DNA from: Ectobacillus ponti
GTDB lineage: Bacteria > Bacillota > Bacilli > Bacillales > Bacillaceae_G
Assembly: GCF_024294785.1 (NCBI RefSeq)
Contig: NZ_JANCLT010000001.1
Coordinates: 124,001 to 188,000 of the forward strand
Direction of reading: 5' to 3'
Length of the DNA stretch: 64,000 nucleotides
Each line of letters begins with the position of its first letter. The first letter of the stretch is position 1. Both the position numbers and the translations under genes were made by a program. Under the pieces are notes generated by a model. It made no database searches and had not been told where the DNA came from. It was given only the letters and a program-made list of their open reading frames with translations. Below, piece after piece: positions 1-8,332 of the stretch.

Positions 1-63
1 TACAAGAGGTGCCTCCATCAAAAGAAAGGGTTGTAATTCCTTTCACAGAAGGACAGCCAACAG
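1..63 (-). promoter_or_regulatory. Leader of the next minus-strand gene (off left edge)
   Basis: This stretch lies downstream of the spoIIIA terminator. Read on the minus strand it carries a GGAGGC Shine-Dalgarno-like sequence close to the window edge, so another minus-strand gene probably starts just outside. In B. subtilis the gene after spoIIIAH is accB. That identity is inference from synteny only, because no coding residue is visible. Confidence 0.35.
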
Positions 64-89
64 AAAAGCTACCGGGGAATTCCGGTAGC
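64..89 (-). terminator. Rho-independent terminator of the spoIIIA operon
   Basis: Minus-strand hairpin with stem GCTACCGG/CCGGTAGC (68-75 with 82-89) followed by TTTT. It lies directly after the spoIIIAH stop codon and closes the eight-gene operon. Confidence 0.8.
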
Positions 90-103
90 CTTTGGTTATT
101 CTA

Positions 104-616
104 TCATTTAGCCGGGTCAAACTGTACGTTCACATCGCGGATGCCTGTCTCGCCGCGCACCAGCTGAATGATTGTGTTTGCCTCGGAAGCAGATTGCTTC
201 TCGGATTTCAGCGTGACTTTGACGGAATTGCTTTCAGCGCGCACAAGCGCATCCTTGGATACCTTGGACTTGATGAGCGTTTCAAGCAGCTTCTCCTTTG
301 CTTCCATCTCCTGGATTTGCTGAATCTTCTGGTAGGCTTCATTCTTCTGCTCAGCTGTCGCTGTGCCGGATGTCATCATGTCGCGCAATTCTGCTTTCAT
401 CGCGCTGCGCTGGTCATCCATTTGCAGGCGGAGATCCACAAACATATCGCTGCCGGAGGATTTTGCCGTTTCCTTGCTTGCCCCCTTCTTCGCAGCCTGC
501 TCCACTGTGGAAGCTACATTGGATCTCGGGCTGTCAGGCGTTGTCACGTAATACACGGACAGCACCACCACCAGACTTAACATCGTCAATAACCATACTG
601 TTTGCTTTTTCACCAC
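104..616 (-). CDS. spoIIIAH: Stage III sporulation protein AH (SpoIIIQ-binding channel subunit)
   Basis: Mother-cell component of the SpoIIIA-SpoIIQ feeding-tube complex; its extracellular YscJ/FliF-like domain binds SpoIIQ from the forespore. The 170-residue protein opens with the typical MVKKQTVWLLTML start and one membrane segment (about residues 7-24). A charged Gln/Glu/Lys-rich linker and a C-terminal ring-building domain (VKVTLKSEKQSASEANTIIQ region) follow. The B. subtilis protein is about 218 residues, so this one has a clearly shorter linker. It is the last gene of the operon and a terminator follows at once. Confidence 0.93.
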   Translation of the reverse strand: MVKKQTVWLLTMLSLVVVLSVYYVTTPDSPRSNVASTVEQAAKKGASKETAKSSGSDMFVDLRLQMDDQRSAMKAELRDMMTSGTATAEQKNEAYQKIQQIQEMEAKEKLLETLIKSKVSKDALVRAESNSVKVTLKSEKQSASEANTIIQLVRGETGIRDVNVQFDPAK

Positions 617-634
617 TATTGTTCCTCCCCAGTT

Positions 635-1276
635 TTATTTCTTTACATTGACAGCTACCTTATGGCTTTCAACGCCAAGGAAGCGGGTCACCATTTCAAT
701 GATTTCCTTCTTCACTTCCAAATCGCCGGCGCCTTCTGCCGTAACAGCCACACCACGGACAGGAGGCTTATCCTCTTTAATCACAATCGGCCCTTCACTA
801 TTATCACTGCGGATAATGGTTGTCTTCTCATCCTGTGTTTCATCTTGGATTTGCCGGTTGCCGCCCTGCGGGTCCTTTTCTGTGGTTGTTTGCGTCCGGG
901 TCGTCCGATCCTTGTTCAGCACTTTGATGTTGGTAGAATCCAAGTTTACATATACTGTGACGCTTCCTACGCCCTTAATGGATTCCAGCAAACTCTGCAG
1001 CTCATCCTCCAGCTCCTTTTCTGCTTTCCCAATGCTGGAAGAGGTGCTGTTCTTGGAAGCAAATGCCGGAACATCCTCCGGCTTGCTGCCCGCAGTCTGA
1101 TTATTGAATACGGGAACCTCCTTCTTCGCCTGAAACAGGTTGCCGGAAAACATCAGGAGAATACCCGCAGCCAGCAAGCCGACCATCACCTTGGGCGCCA
1201 GCTTCTTCCTTGTTCGTTCGTCTTCCTCAGATCCCTTCAGAAATTTGCTGAGGAAGCTCGGCTTCTTCTCATTCAT
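635..1276 (-). CDS. spoIIIAG: Stage III sporulation protein AG
   Basis: SpoIIIAG forms a large oligomeric ring in the SpoIIIA channel between mother cell and forespore. I chose the ATG at 1276 (213 aa, MNEKKPSFLSKF) because GGAAGGAG lies just upstream; a longer frame reaches 1324 but would run deep into spoIIIAF. The start overlaps the spoIIIAF stop by 8 nt, which suggests translational coupling. One membrane segment lies near residues 30-48, followed by a low-complexity region and a YscJ-like ring domain (VYVNLDSTNIKVLNKD). Confidence 0.92.
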   Translation of the reverse strand: MNEKKPSFLSKFLKGSEEDERTRKKLAPKVMVGLLAAGILLMFSGNLFQAKKEVPVFNNQTAGSKPEDVPAFASKNSTSSSIGKAEKELEDELQSLLESIKGVGSVTVYVNLDSTNIKVLNKDRTTRTQTTTEKDPQGGNRQIQDETQDEKTTIIRSDNSEGPIVIKEDKPPVRGVAVTAEGAGDLEVKKEIIEMVTRFLGVESHKVAVNVKK

Positions 1277-1898
1277 TGGCTCCTTCCGTCCCCCCTTCCG
1301 TCTGCACCTGAATTTTGCCTGCATCTAGCTGCCATTCCTTTGCGAGGAATTGTTGGATTTCCTTGGCTGTCTGGTTGTCCACCTGGCGGGAGCGCGGCTT
1401 CGCCGTATCAATTTCAACCGGCTTCACTGCTTCTACGGCCCTGGGGCGTTTGTCCGCCTTCGCAACGGTAACAGCAATGGACTGCACATCCTGCTCGGAG
1501 CTGATGTCTTTTCCGTCCGGCGCTGTAATATGCAGCTTGACGACACTCATGCCGTACTCCCCTTGCACCTTGTCCGCCACCTGCTCCTTCAGTTGGACAG
1601 CCATCTGTTGTAAAATATATGCACGCTGTGAAGCTTGTATTTCTTTTTTCTTCGCATCAATTAAATTTTCTACATTTGTGCCGTTCGCGTAGGTTTTGCT
1701 GTTGAAGCTGGCGATGACTTCGCCCACATCCGTCCGAAGCAACTTGAATAAAGGTGTCAAAATCAGCACGATCAGCAGCAGGCTGACCACGAACTTCACA
1801 TACTTCTGCATGCCCGAGTTTGGCAGAATCATATGCATGACGGTCGCCAGCAGCAGAAAGAGAATGATATTCCGGATCCATTCTGTCAGAAACTCCAT
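1269..1898 (-). CDS. spoIIIAF: Stage III sporulation protein AF
   Basis: Membrane protein of the SpoIIIA complex, needed for late forespore gene expression. At 209 residues it matches the family (206 in B. subtilis). Two N-terminal membrane helices (about residues 7-25 and 31-51) precede a soluble ring-forming domain facing the intermembrane space. It sits 12 nt after spoIIIAE and overlaps spoIIIAG by 8 nt, in the conserved operon order. Confidence 0.93.
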   Translation of the reverse strand: MEFLTEWIRNIILFLLLATVMHMILPNSGMQKYVKFVVSLLLIVLILTPLFKLLRTDVGEVIASFNSKTYANGTNVENLIDAKKKEIQASQRAYILQQMAVQLKEQVADKVQGEYGMSVVKLHITAPDGKDISSEQDVQSIAVTVAKADKRPRAVEAVKPVEIDTAKPRSRQVDNQTAKEIQQFLAKEWQLDAGKIQVQTEGGTEGANE

Positions 1899-1910
1899 AT
1901 CCCCGCCTCC

Positions 1911-3092
1911 TTACCGCATCATCAGCGTAATATTGCCGGCTGCGATAATAATGGTAATGCTGAGGAAAAACATCAGCGACACAATAGCCAGACAAGCAAA
2001 CACATACGTGATGCTTTTGCCGATAATGTCCAGGCATTGAATGATGGAGCCGCTGCCGACCGGCTGCAGAGCGGCGGCGGCAAATTTGTAGATAAAGCCG
2101 ACTGCAAAAATTTTAATGGCAGGAAATGCCACAATGATCAGCAGAATGACGACACCGGCAATGCCGACCGTATTTTTCAGCAGAGCCGAGGCGCTGAGCA
2201 CGGTGTCGGCAGCCTCGGTGAACATACGGCCGACGACCGGAATAAAGTTGCCGGTCACAAACTTTGCCGTTTTCACCGCAATGCCGTCTGCAACCGCACT
2301 GGCTGTCCCCTGCACGGACAATACACCGAGGAATACCGTCAAGAAAATACCGATGAGCCCGACGCTTACATTTTGCAGCAGCTTGGCCAGCTTGGTGACC
2401 TTGTATTCTTCGCTCATTGTGCTCACAATGCCGAGAACCGTCGCCAGGAATAACAGGGGCAGCACCACATAATTCATCAGCATGCCGCTCGTATTCATCA
2501 AGAACACAATGACCGGATGGAAGAACGAGACCGATACGACGCCGCCGCCTGTTGCAATCAGGGCCAGCAGGATCGGCACGAGCGCCAGAATGAAATCGAT
2601 CATGGTTTGAATGGTTTCCTTTGCATACGTCGTCACCACGTAAAAGCTGTTTAAAGCAAAAACAATGAGCACCAGGTATACTACGGCATCCGCAATCTTG
2701 CCTGTCCCACTTTTATCAAACGCCGACTGCAGCGACTGCAAAAGCGCGCTGAATACGGTCAGCATGATCAGCGTGCCGAGCAGCTTGCTGTTCGCCAGCA
2801 GCTCGTGAAATAAATATTTGACAAGTCCCTTAAACCATTCCTGCAGAGACAGCTGCTTGTCTCCCTTCACAAACTCCATGAAGCTCCCCTTCTGGCTCTC
2901 CGGCAGATAGCCGCCGTATTTCGTCAGCACGTCATCCCAATATTTCTTGATTTCCTCCACGCCGAGCTTTTCCAGCTGCTGATTCACGGCGGCATCCGGC
3001 ACAGCTTCGCTTTTTTGCGAGGCTTGTACCAAATGCGGCAAAGAAAAAAACAAGAGAAAGATGAGCAGCGCTTTTGTCCCTATATCCCGCAC
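1911..3092 (-). CDS. spoIIIAE: Stage III sporulation protein AE
   Basis: Polytopic membrane protein of the SpoIIIA channel. The 393-residue product has an N-terminal signal-like segment (IGTKALLIFLLFFSLPHLVQA), a hydrophilic stretch, then at least six hydrophobic helices from about residue 100 to the C terminus. Length and order agree with B. subtilis SpoIIIAE (399 aa). The SD is AGGGGGAG upstream of the ATG at 3092, and 12 nt separate it from spoIIIAD. Confidence 0.95.
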   Translation of the reverse strand: MRDIGTKALLIFLLFFSLPHLVQASQKSEAVPDAAVNQQLEKLGVEEIKKYWDDVLTKYGGYLPESQKGSFMEFVKGDKQLSLQEWFKGLVKYLFHELLANSKLLGTLIMLTVFSALLQSLQSAFDKSGTGKIADAVVYLVLIVFALNSFYVVTTYAKETIQTMIDFILALVPILLALIATGGGVVSVSFFHPVIVFLMNTSGMLMNYVVLPLLFLATVLGIVSTMSEEYKVTKLAKLLQNVSVGLIGIFLTVFLGVLSVQGTASAVADGIAVKTAKFVTGNFIPVVGRMFTEAADTVLSASALLKNTVGIAGVVILLIIVAFPAIKIFAVGFIYKFAAAALQPVGSGSIIQCLDIIGKSITYVFACLAIVSLMFFLSITIIIAAGNITLMMR

Positions 3093-3104
3093 AAGCTCTC
3101 CCCC

Positions 3105-3500
3105 TTATTTCGGCAAAAACCCGAGAATGGTTTCAATCACAACAGTCAGAATGGGGATGGCCATCACCAGAATCAGCAGCTTGCCCGCCAGTTCAATTTT
3201 AGAGGCGATGGCCCCCTGTCCCGCATCCTTTGTCACCTGTGCCCCAAACTCCGCGATGTAGGCGATTCCGATAATCTTCAAAAGTGTTTCTACATAGATG
3301 CTGTTTACATTCGCCTGCTTCGCAATGCGCTCAATCATCTGCAGCACGGCGCTGACTTGGTCAATCAAAATGAGGAACATTACGCTGCCGACAAACACAA
3401 TAAACAACGAGGTGATACTGGACTTTTGCTGGTTGAGCACCGCTGCCAGGAAGGTGGCGATCAGCCCAAGACCGACAATTTGCAAGATCTCAATCGCCAT
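3105..3500 (-). CDS. spoIIIAD: Stage III sporulation protein AD
   Basis: Small polytopic SpoIIIA subunit. I start it at ATG 3500 (131 aa, MAIEILQIVGLGLIATFL), preceded by AAGGGGGCG, because SpoIIIAD proteins begin at this IVGLGLIATFL motif. The longer frame to 3542 would overlap spoIIIAC. Four hydrophobic helices are visible. The gene starts 7 nt after the spoIIIAC stop. Confidence 0.93.
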   Translation of the reverse strand: MAIEILQIVGLGLIATFLAAVLNQQKSSITSLFIVFVGSVMFLILIDQVSAVLQMIERIAKQANVNSIYVETLLKIIGIAYIAEFGAQVTKDAGQGAIASKIELAGKLLILVMAIPILTVVIETILGFLPK

Positions 3501-3507
3501 CGCCCCC

Positions 3508-3711
3508 TTAATGGAATAAAAAAACGCTCTTAATTTTGTCAAACAGGTTGTTCAGCAGCATGGCCACCTGAAACAAAATAACGACAAAGCCCACAAGAAT
3601 GACCCAGTTCGCCACATCCTCCCGCTTCAGCTCCTTCAGGATGGCATGCACGAACGCAAGAATGATGCCGATTCCGGCGATTTGAAAGATTAACCCTACA
3701 TCAATGGACAT
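3508..3711 (-). CDS. spoIIIAC: Stage III sporulation protein AC
   Basis: A 67-residue membrane protein with two helices (IFQIAGIGIILAFVHAIL and VILVGFVVILFQVAML). Size and sequence style match SpoIIIAC (68 aa in B. subtilis). Paralogous in fold to SpoIIIAD, and encoded immediately upstream of it in the conserved operon order. Confidence 0.94.
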   Translation of the reverse strand: MSIDVGLIFQIAGIGIILAFVHAILKELKREDVANWVILVGFVVILFQVAMLLNNLFDKIKSVFLFH

Positions 3712-3724
3712 ACCTGCTTTCCCC

Positions 3725-4240
3725 CTATAGCAGCAAAATGACGATGAGCAGCCCTGTCAGCACGCCAAGACTTCTCATCATACGTTCATACTGGAGTTGG
3801 GCATCCTTCGCTTCGCCCTCTTCCCGTTCGAGATGCGTGATGCAAAGACGAATATGCTTTTGCTGCGAATCCCGGTCATGCTGTCCAAGCGTTTCGCCAA
3901 ACTGCTGCAAAATCTCCAGCTCTGTTTTCTTTAGCGCCGTCAGCTTCCATACCTGCACAAGGCTGTCATTCCAGGCTTCGCGCACCGTTTTCTCCCCCTT
4001 GCAGAGCTCAGCCTCAAAGGTCTCAAAAAACCAGCACAGCGGCTTTGGCATCTGCTTGGCCAACCGCTGTGCGGCGTCCCGCAGCGGCGTGTGGCCATAC
4101 ATAATTTCCGCTTCCAGCGATTGCAAGGCTGACTTCAGCAGCCGCAGCTGGCGCGGGCGCTCACTATACCGCTTGGCCAGCTGAAACCCGACCCAGGTGG
4201 TCGCGATGACAATCAGAACCGCTCCCATCAGCTTGATCAT
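3725..4240 (-). CDS. spoIIIAB: Stage III sporulation protein AB
   Basis: A 171-residue protein with an N-terminal membrane anchor (about residues 3-21), a long helical domain and a C-terminal hydrophobic segment (VLTGLLIVILLL). This resembles the GspF-like architecture known for SpoIIIAB, and the length equals that of B. subtilis. Its start overlaps the 3' end of spoIIIAA by 4 nt. Confidence 0.94.
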   Translation of the reverse strand: MIKLMGAVLIVIATTWVGFQLAKRYSERPRQLRLLKSALQSLEAEIMYGHTPLRDAAQRLAKQMPKPLCWFFETFEAELCKGEKTVREAWNDSLVQVWKLTALKKTELEILQQFGETLGQHDRDSQQKHIRLCITHLEREEGEAKDAQLQYERMMRSLGVLTGLLIVILLL

Positions 4241-5148
4241 GCCCGCACCACACTTTCCTTCGGCAAAGGGCGGCCCTGCTCGTCCCTGATGGCCTTAACT
4301 GTGCCCGGCCCATGCAGCCGGCTCAATTCTATATATCGTTCAAACACGCCCTGCTCCAGCAGCGAACGCAATGACGGCCGCTTCCACAAATCCTCGTAAG
4401 CATGTCCATGAGCGGTAACGAACAGCTGCACCCCGGCATGCACAGCTTCAAGAATGGCTTCACTGTCCTCCAGACGGCCCACCTCGTCCACAATCAGCAC
4501 CTCCGGACTCATCGAACGAATCAGCATCATCATGCCTTCCGCCTTCGGACAGGCATCCAGCACATCCGCACGCATGCCCAGCTCATACTGTGGCACACCC
4601 TTAACACAGCCGGCGATTTCCGAGCGTTCATCGACAATGCCGACTTTTGCAGAAGGGATGCTTGCAGTGCCTGTACTCATAATCCGCGCAGCATCCCGAA
4701 GCAATGTCGTTTTCCCCGTCTGCGGCGGGCCGATGATCATTGTGTTCCGCCATCTTCCGTTATAAACATATGGCAGGAGCGGCTCGGCAATGCCAAGCTT
4801 TTGCCGGGCAATCCGGATATTAAAGGAGGTGACATCTCGAATGAGCTTGACGCTGCCCTTTTCAGTGATGACTTTGCCGGCCAGCCCGACACGGTGCCCG
4901 CCCCGGAGCGTCACATAGCCGCGCTTCAGCTCCTCCTCCATCGTGTAGATGGAATAGTGGCTCAGCTTATTTAACATATACATGGCGTCTTCGGCGTTCG
5001 GCAGATAATCTACAAAATGCGGCTTTCCCCGCACAAGGCATTCCAGCGGACGCTGCAGCCGGATGCGGATTTCCTCCAGCCCCTCAGCAGGCACCTGCCG
5101 GAGGGCATTTTGCATTTCTTTTGGCAAAATCTCCAATGCTTCTCTCAT
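4237..5148 (-). CDS. spoIIIAA: Stage III sporulation protein AA (secretion-type ATPase)
   Basis: Cytoplasmic ATPase that energises the SpoIIIA channel, related to type II/IV secretion motors. The 303 residues contain a Walker A motif (GPPQTGKTTLL, about 140-150) and a Walker B strand (VLIVDEVGR, about 217-225), plus the RGGHRVGLAG motif of the family near 82-91. First gene of the operon; the SD GGGAGAAGG precedes ATG 5148. In B. subtilis this operon is sigma-E driven; I could not place a convincing sigma-E promoter here. Confidence 0.96.
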   Translation of the reverse strand: MREALEILPKEMQNALRQVPAEGLEEIRIRLQRPLECLVRGKPHFVDYLPNAEDAMYMLNKLSHYSIYTMEEELKRGYVTLRGGHRVGLAGKVITEKGSVKLIRDVTSFNIRIARQKLGIAEPLLPYVYNGRWRNTMIIGPPQTGKTTLLRDAARIMSTGTASIPSAKVGIVDERSEIAGCVKGVPQYELGMRADVLDACPKAEGMMMLIRSMSPEVLIVDEVGRLEDSEAILEAVHAGVQLFVTAHGHAYEDLWKRPSLRSLLEQGVFERYIELSRLHGPGTVKAIRDEQGRPLPKESVVRA

Positions 5149-5171
5149 GGCCTTCTCCCTATACTTGTTTT

Positions 5172-5453
5172 CTATTTGAAAATGGCGATAAAAATGCAGC
5201 CGATGCCAAGCACAAGAAAAAACAGTTTCAGAAAGGACAGCTCCTGTGCCACGCTTAAAATCCCAATGGACATCGTTACAATCAGCACCGTCGGACCGAC
5301 AAAAGCCAGCATGCCATTTACGACAAGCGCCTTCTTCGCATCATTCAAGTACAGCATAATAAGCGCTGCGATAATTTCCACACTGCCTGAAAAAATCCGG
5401 AGCGCAGCCATCGCCAGCACCGCGCCCTCTATTCCCGTCAACCACTGCTTCAC
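5172..5453 (-). CDS. yqhV: YqhV family small membrane protein
   Basis: A 93-residue protein with three hydrophobic helices (AVLAMAALRIFSGSVEI, ALVVNGMLAFVGPTVLIVTM, LFFLVLGIGCIFIAIF), matching YqhV in size and position just before spoIIIAA. I start it at GTG 5453 because GGAAGGTGA lies upstream and the family has this length. The frame stays open to 5948 only because the upstream tandem repeat has a 123-bp period divisible by three, so that extension is not taken as coding. Function unknown. Confidence 0.8.
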   Translation of the reverse strand: MKQWLTGIEGAVLAMAALRIFSGSVEIIAALIMLYLNDAKKALVVNGMLAFVGPTVLIVTMSIGILSVAQELSFLKLFFLVLGIGCIFIAIFK

Positions 5454-5521
5454 TGCTTCACCTTCCCTCGTCTGCAAAAAGAGTACATTTGTACCACGAT
5501 ATGCCGGGGCTGTCCATTTCA

Positions 5522-5945
5522 TGACTAGAAAAGCGCAGGGGACTCGCCAGGCTTCCAGAAGGGAGGTTCTCCGGTCTGAGAGGCGCTTTTTGTCTCTCTG
5601 TGCCGGAGGTTCTCCCTGGCAGGAAGCCAGTCCCCGGAGCTGGACACCAAGAAAAGCGCAGCCGGCTCGTTCAGGCCACAGAAGGGAGGTTCCGGCTCCT
5701 AAAAGGCGCTTTTTGCCTTTTATGGTGACGGGTTCTCCCTGGCAGTGGGCTAGCCGACGGAGCTGGACACCAAGAAAAGCGCAGCCGGCTCGTTCAGGCC
5801 ACAGAAGGGAGGTTCCGGCTCCTAAAAGGCGCTTTTTGCCTTTTATGGTGACGGGTTCTCCCTGGCAGTGGGCTAGCCGACGGAGCTGGACACTAAGAAA
5901 AGCGCAGCCGGCTCGTTCCGCCCACAGAAGGGGAGGGCCGGCCTG
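5522..5945. repeat. Tandem 123-bp intergenic repeat, three full units plus a partial one
   Basis: The string GAAAAGCGC recurs at 5528, 5651, 5774 and 5897, exactly 123 bp apart. The units starting at 5651 and 5774 are almost identical; the first (5528) is a diverged variant and the last is cut off near 5945. Each unit contains AAAAGCGC facing GGCGCTTTTT, CCACAGAAGGGAG facing CTCCCTGGCAGTGG, and the palindrome GGCTAGCC, so each can fold into a long hairpin. The same family occurs in reverse orientation at 12526-12738. No transposase is linked. Confidence 0.9.
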
Positions 5946-6052
5946 CATTCCCTATAAATAGAGCGCCGGCATCTGAAGCATTCCAGACGTCTGTATGCCC
6001 GGCTCTGTTGCGAATCTGCCTCAAAAACTCCCATCCGCTTTTTCAAAGCAAC

Positions 6053-6078
6053 AAAAAAAGAGAGCTCTTAAGCTCTCT
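6053..6078 (-). terminator. Terminator of the START-like protein gene
   Basis: Minus-strand hairpin GAGAGCT-TAAG-AGCTCTC followed by seven T residues. It overlaps the last codons of the gene ending at 6068. Confidence 0.8.
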
Positions 6079-6499
6079 CCACACATGTTTTCAACTTCTG
6101 CAGCTGCTGCTGAAACAGCATGTCACAAAAGGCTGACACCATCGGCAGCATGACTCCCATCCAGGCGCTTGTCTGCATATGGCACTGCTGCTGCAGGAGC
6201 GTTTGCCCCCTGTGCTCGTGCAGCACGTACCGCAGCTGCAAGGAAAACATCGGCGCCTGCAGCGACAGCCCCAGCTCCTCATTCTCCCGGTAAGACGTCA
6301 CAGTCCCATTCCAGGTCACCTGCGAAACAGGGAGCCGCATGGTTTGCTGAAAAGCTGCCCCCTCCAGGAAATCCCCCTTCCTTTCGTAGGTGAACGATTC
6401 AAGCCCGTCCATCCACTTCTTCATCCGTTCTCCGTCCGTCAGCCACTGGAACACCCCGGCGGCCGGGGCCGCAATCATAATTTCATATTCACGCTTCAT
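6068..6499 (-). CDS. SRPBCC/START-like (polyketide cyclase-type) domain protein
   Basis: A 143-residue single-domain protein. MKREYEIMIAAPAAGVFQWLTDGERMKKW is the typical first strand and helix of the SRPBCC fold: a beta strand, a helix after a Pro-Ala turn, then a Trp. Such proteins bind hydrophobic ligands; the substrate here is unknown. I choose ATG 6499 (SD GGGGGATGGG) over an in-frame GTG at 6538. Monocistronic, between the repeat region and efp, with its own terminator. Confidence 0.7.
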   Translation of the reverse strand: MKREYEIMIAAPAAGVFQWLTDGERMKKWMDGLESFTYERKGDFLEGAAFQQTMRLPVSQVTWNGTVTSYRENEELGLSLQAPMFSLQLRYVLHEHRGQTLLQQQCHMQTSAWMGVMLPMVSAFCDMLFQQQLQKLKTCVERA

Positions 6500-6652
6500 C
6501 CCATCCCCCGCTTTCACTTCTATTTTAAGAGACCGCACAGAAAATATGTACTATTCTGATTTCTCAATGAAACAGCGGCAGATTGAGGGCCAGCCGCAGA
6601 ACGGAGCAAATAAGCCCAGACACCGGCTACGAGCATCCACCTCTCCTATCAC

Positions 6653-6690
6653 AAAAAAAGAAGCCGCAGGAGTTAAGCTCCTGCGGCTTC
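6653..6690 (-). terminator. Terminator downstream of efp
   Basis: Minus-strand 13-bp perfect stem (GAAGCCGCAGGAG with CTCCTGCGGCTTC) and a T7 tract, starting 6 nt after the efp stop codon. Confidence 0.9.
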
Positions 6691-6696
6691 CTGCCA

Positions 6697-7254
6697 TTAC
6701 GCACGGGATACGTAACGGGATTCTGCTGTGTTGATGATCAGTGTTTCACCTTCGTTGATGAAGATTGGCACCTGTACGACAAGGCCAGTTTCCATAGTAG
6801 CCGGCTTTGTCACGTTGGAAGCAGTGTCACCCTTAATGCCCGGCTCTGTTTCCACAACCTTCAGTTCAACTGTATTTGGCAGCTCTACGCCAAGCACTTC
6901 AGTTTGGAACGTCATGATGTACACTTCCATGTTTTCCTTCAGGAACTTCAGCTCGCGCTCGATCTGCTTTGCAGGCAGTTCTACTTGCTCATAGCTTTCG
7001 TTGTCCATGAATACGTGCGCATCGCCGCTTGCATACAGGTATTGCATGCGACGGTTTTCAATGTGCGCCTTTTCTACTTTTTCACCGGCACGGAATGTTT
7101 TTTCCTGAATCGCGCCTGTACGCAGGTTGCGCAGCTTGGAGCGGACGAATGCCGCACCTTTACCCGGCTTTACGTGCTGGAAATCAATAACCTGCCAGAT
7201 CGCGCCGTCTGTTTCAATTGTTAAGCCTGTACGAAAATCGTTTACTGAAATCAT
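6697..7254 (-). CDS. efp: Translation elongation factor P
   Basis: EF-P rescues ribosomes stalled at polyproline stretches by binding between the P and E sites. The 185 residues begin [17 protein letters not shown] and show the KOW-like domain I with the tip lysine at position 32 ([12 protein letters not shown]), which is modified in many bacteria. Two OB domains follow, ending in the conserved [17 protein letters not shown]-like tail ([17 protein letters not shown]). The SD AGGAGGAAGC lies just upstream. It follows the yqhT peptidase by 16 nt, as in other Bacillus, suggesting co-transcription. Confidence 0.97.
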   Translation of the reverse strand: MISVNDFRTGLTIETDGAIWQVIDFQHVKPGKGAAFVRSKLRNLRTGAIQEKTFRAGEKVEKAHIENRRMQYLYASGDAHVFMDNESYEQVELPAKQIERELKFLKENMEVYIMTFQTEVLGVELPNTVELKVVETEPGIKGDTASNVTKPATMETGLVVQVPIFINEGETLIINTAESRYVSRA

Positions 7255-7270
7255 GAAGCTTCCTCCTGAA

Positions 7271-8332
7271 TTATAAAATGATCAGTTCCTTTGGAGAACT
7301 TGTCAAAATCTCGTTGCCTTCGCCCGTCACCAGCACGTCGTCCTCAATCCGGACGCCGCCGAGCTGCGGAACATAAATACCCGGCTCCACTGTCACCACC
7401 ATGCCCGGTTCAAGCGGCATGTCAGAGCGCACAGAGAGACTTGGGCCTTCATGGATTTGCAGACCGATGCCATGGCCTGTGGAATGGCCGAAGTATTGTC
7501 CGTATCCTTGTTCTGTTATGTAATCGCGTGTCAGTGCGTCCGCCTGCTTTCCGGTGATGCCGGCCCGTATGCCATTCACACCGCGCAGCTGCGCTTCCAG
7601 CACGATTTCATATATCTTTTTCAGCTCCGGGGACGGCTCGCCCACTGCCACTGTCCGTGTCAGGTCAGAGCAGTATCCTTTATAATATGCCCCGAAGTCA
7701 AGCGTCACAAAATCGCCCTTCTCAATCACCTTATCGGAGGCTACCCCATGCGGCAGCGCGGAGCGATAGCCGGAGGCAACAATAATATTGAAGGAAGAAG
7801 ATGCGGCGCCTTGCTTGCGCATGAAAAACTCCAGCTCGTTTGACACCCCCAGCTCCGTACGTCCCGGGCTGATATATGTCAAGATATGAGAGAAGGCTGC
7901 ATCGGCAATCTGTGCCGCTTCCTTTAATATCTTAATCTCATCATGTGTCTTAATCAAGCGTAACTTTTCCACCAGACCGGAAACAGGGACAAGCTCCGCT
8001 TCTGCCTGGCCTTTGTATACCTGATACTCGCTGTATGTCAGGCTGTCCTGCTCAAAGCCAAGCTTCCCAATTCCGAGTTCCTTCGCCTGCTTCGCCACCT
8101 CTTCTGAAATCAACCCTGTATGCTGGACGATTTCATAGCCGGCAGCCTGCTTCTCCGCCTGCTCCATGTAGCGGAAGTCCGTGATGAACAGAGCGCGGTC
8201 CGCCGAAATGAGAGCAACACCGGCTGTGCCTGTAAAACCGGTCATGTATGTACGATTATAGCCATTTGTAATCAGCAGGCCATCAATGCCCGCCTGCCCG
8301 AAGGAAGCCCGCAATGCTTGCAGCTTGTCCAA
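7271..8332 (-). CDS. yqhT: M24 family Xaa-Pro peptidase (YqhT type)
   Basis: Metallopeptidase that removes N-terminal residues before proline or cleaves Xaa-Pro dipeptides. At 353 aa it has the creatinase-like N-terminal domain (about 1-125) and the pita-bread catalytic domain. The five metal ligands are visible: D212 and D223 ([17 protein letters not shown]), H287 (GHSTGHGIG), E316 (TVEPGIY) and E330 (GVRIEDD). The partnership with EF-P, a proline-related translation factor, is conserved in Bacillus. Confidence 0.93.
   Translation of the reverse strand: MDKLQALRASFGQAGIDGLLITNGYNRTYMTGFTGTAGVALISADRALFITDFRYMEQAEKQAAGYEIVQHTGLISEEVAKQAKELGIGKLGFEQDSLTYSEYQVYKGQAEAELVPVSGLVEKLRLIKTHDEIKILKEAAQIADAAFSHILTYISPGRTELGVSNELEFFMRKQGAASSSFNIIVASGYRSALPHGVASDKVIEKGDFVTLDFGAYYKGYCSDLTRTVAVGEPSPELKKIYEIVLEAQLRGVNGIRAGITGKQADALTRDYITEQGYGQYFGHSTGHGIGLQIHEGPSLSVRSDMPLEPGMVVTVEPGIYVPQLGGVRIEDDVLVTGEGNEILTSSPKELIIL

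Noticed and set aside
5454-5948. Minus-strand open frame of 258 codons fusing 41-residue repeats to YqhV
   Set aside because: The frame is open only because the DNA repeat has a period divisible by three; the plus strand is open too. A good SD and the family length support the short YqhV start at 5453.
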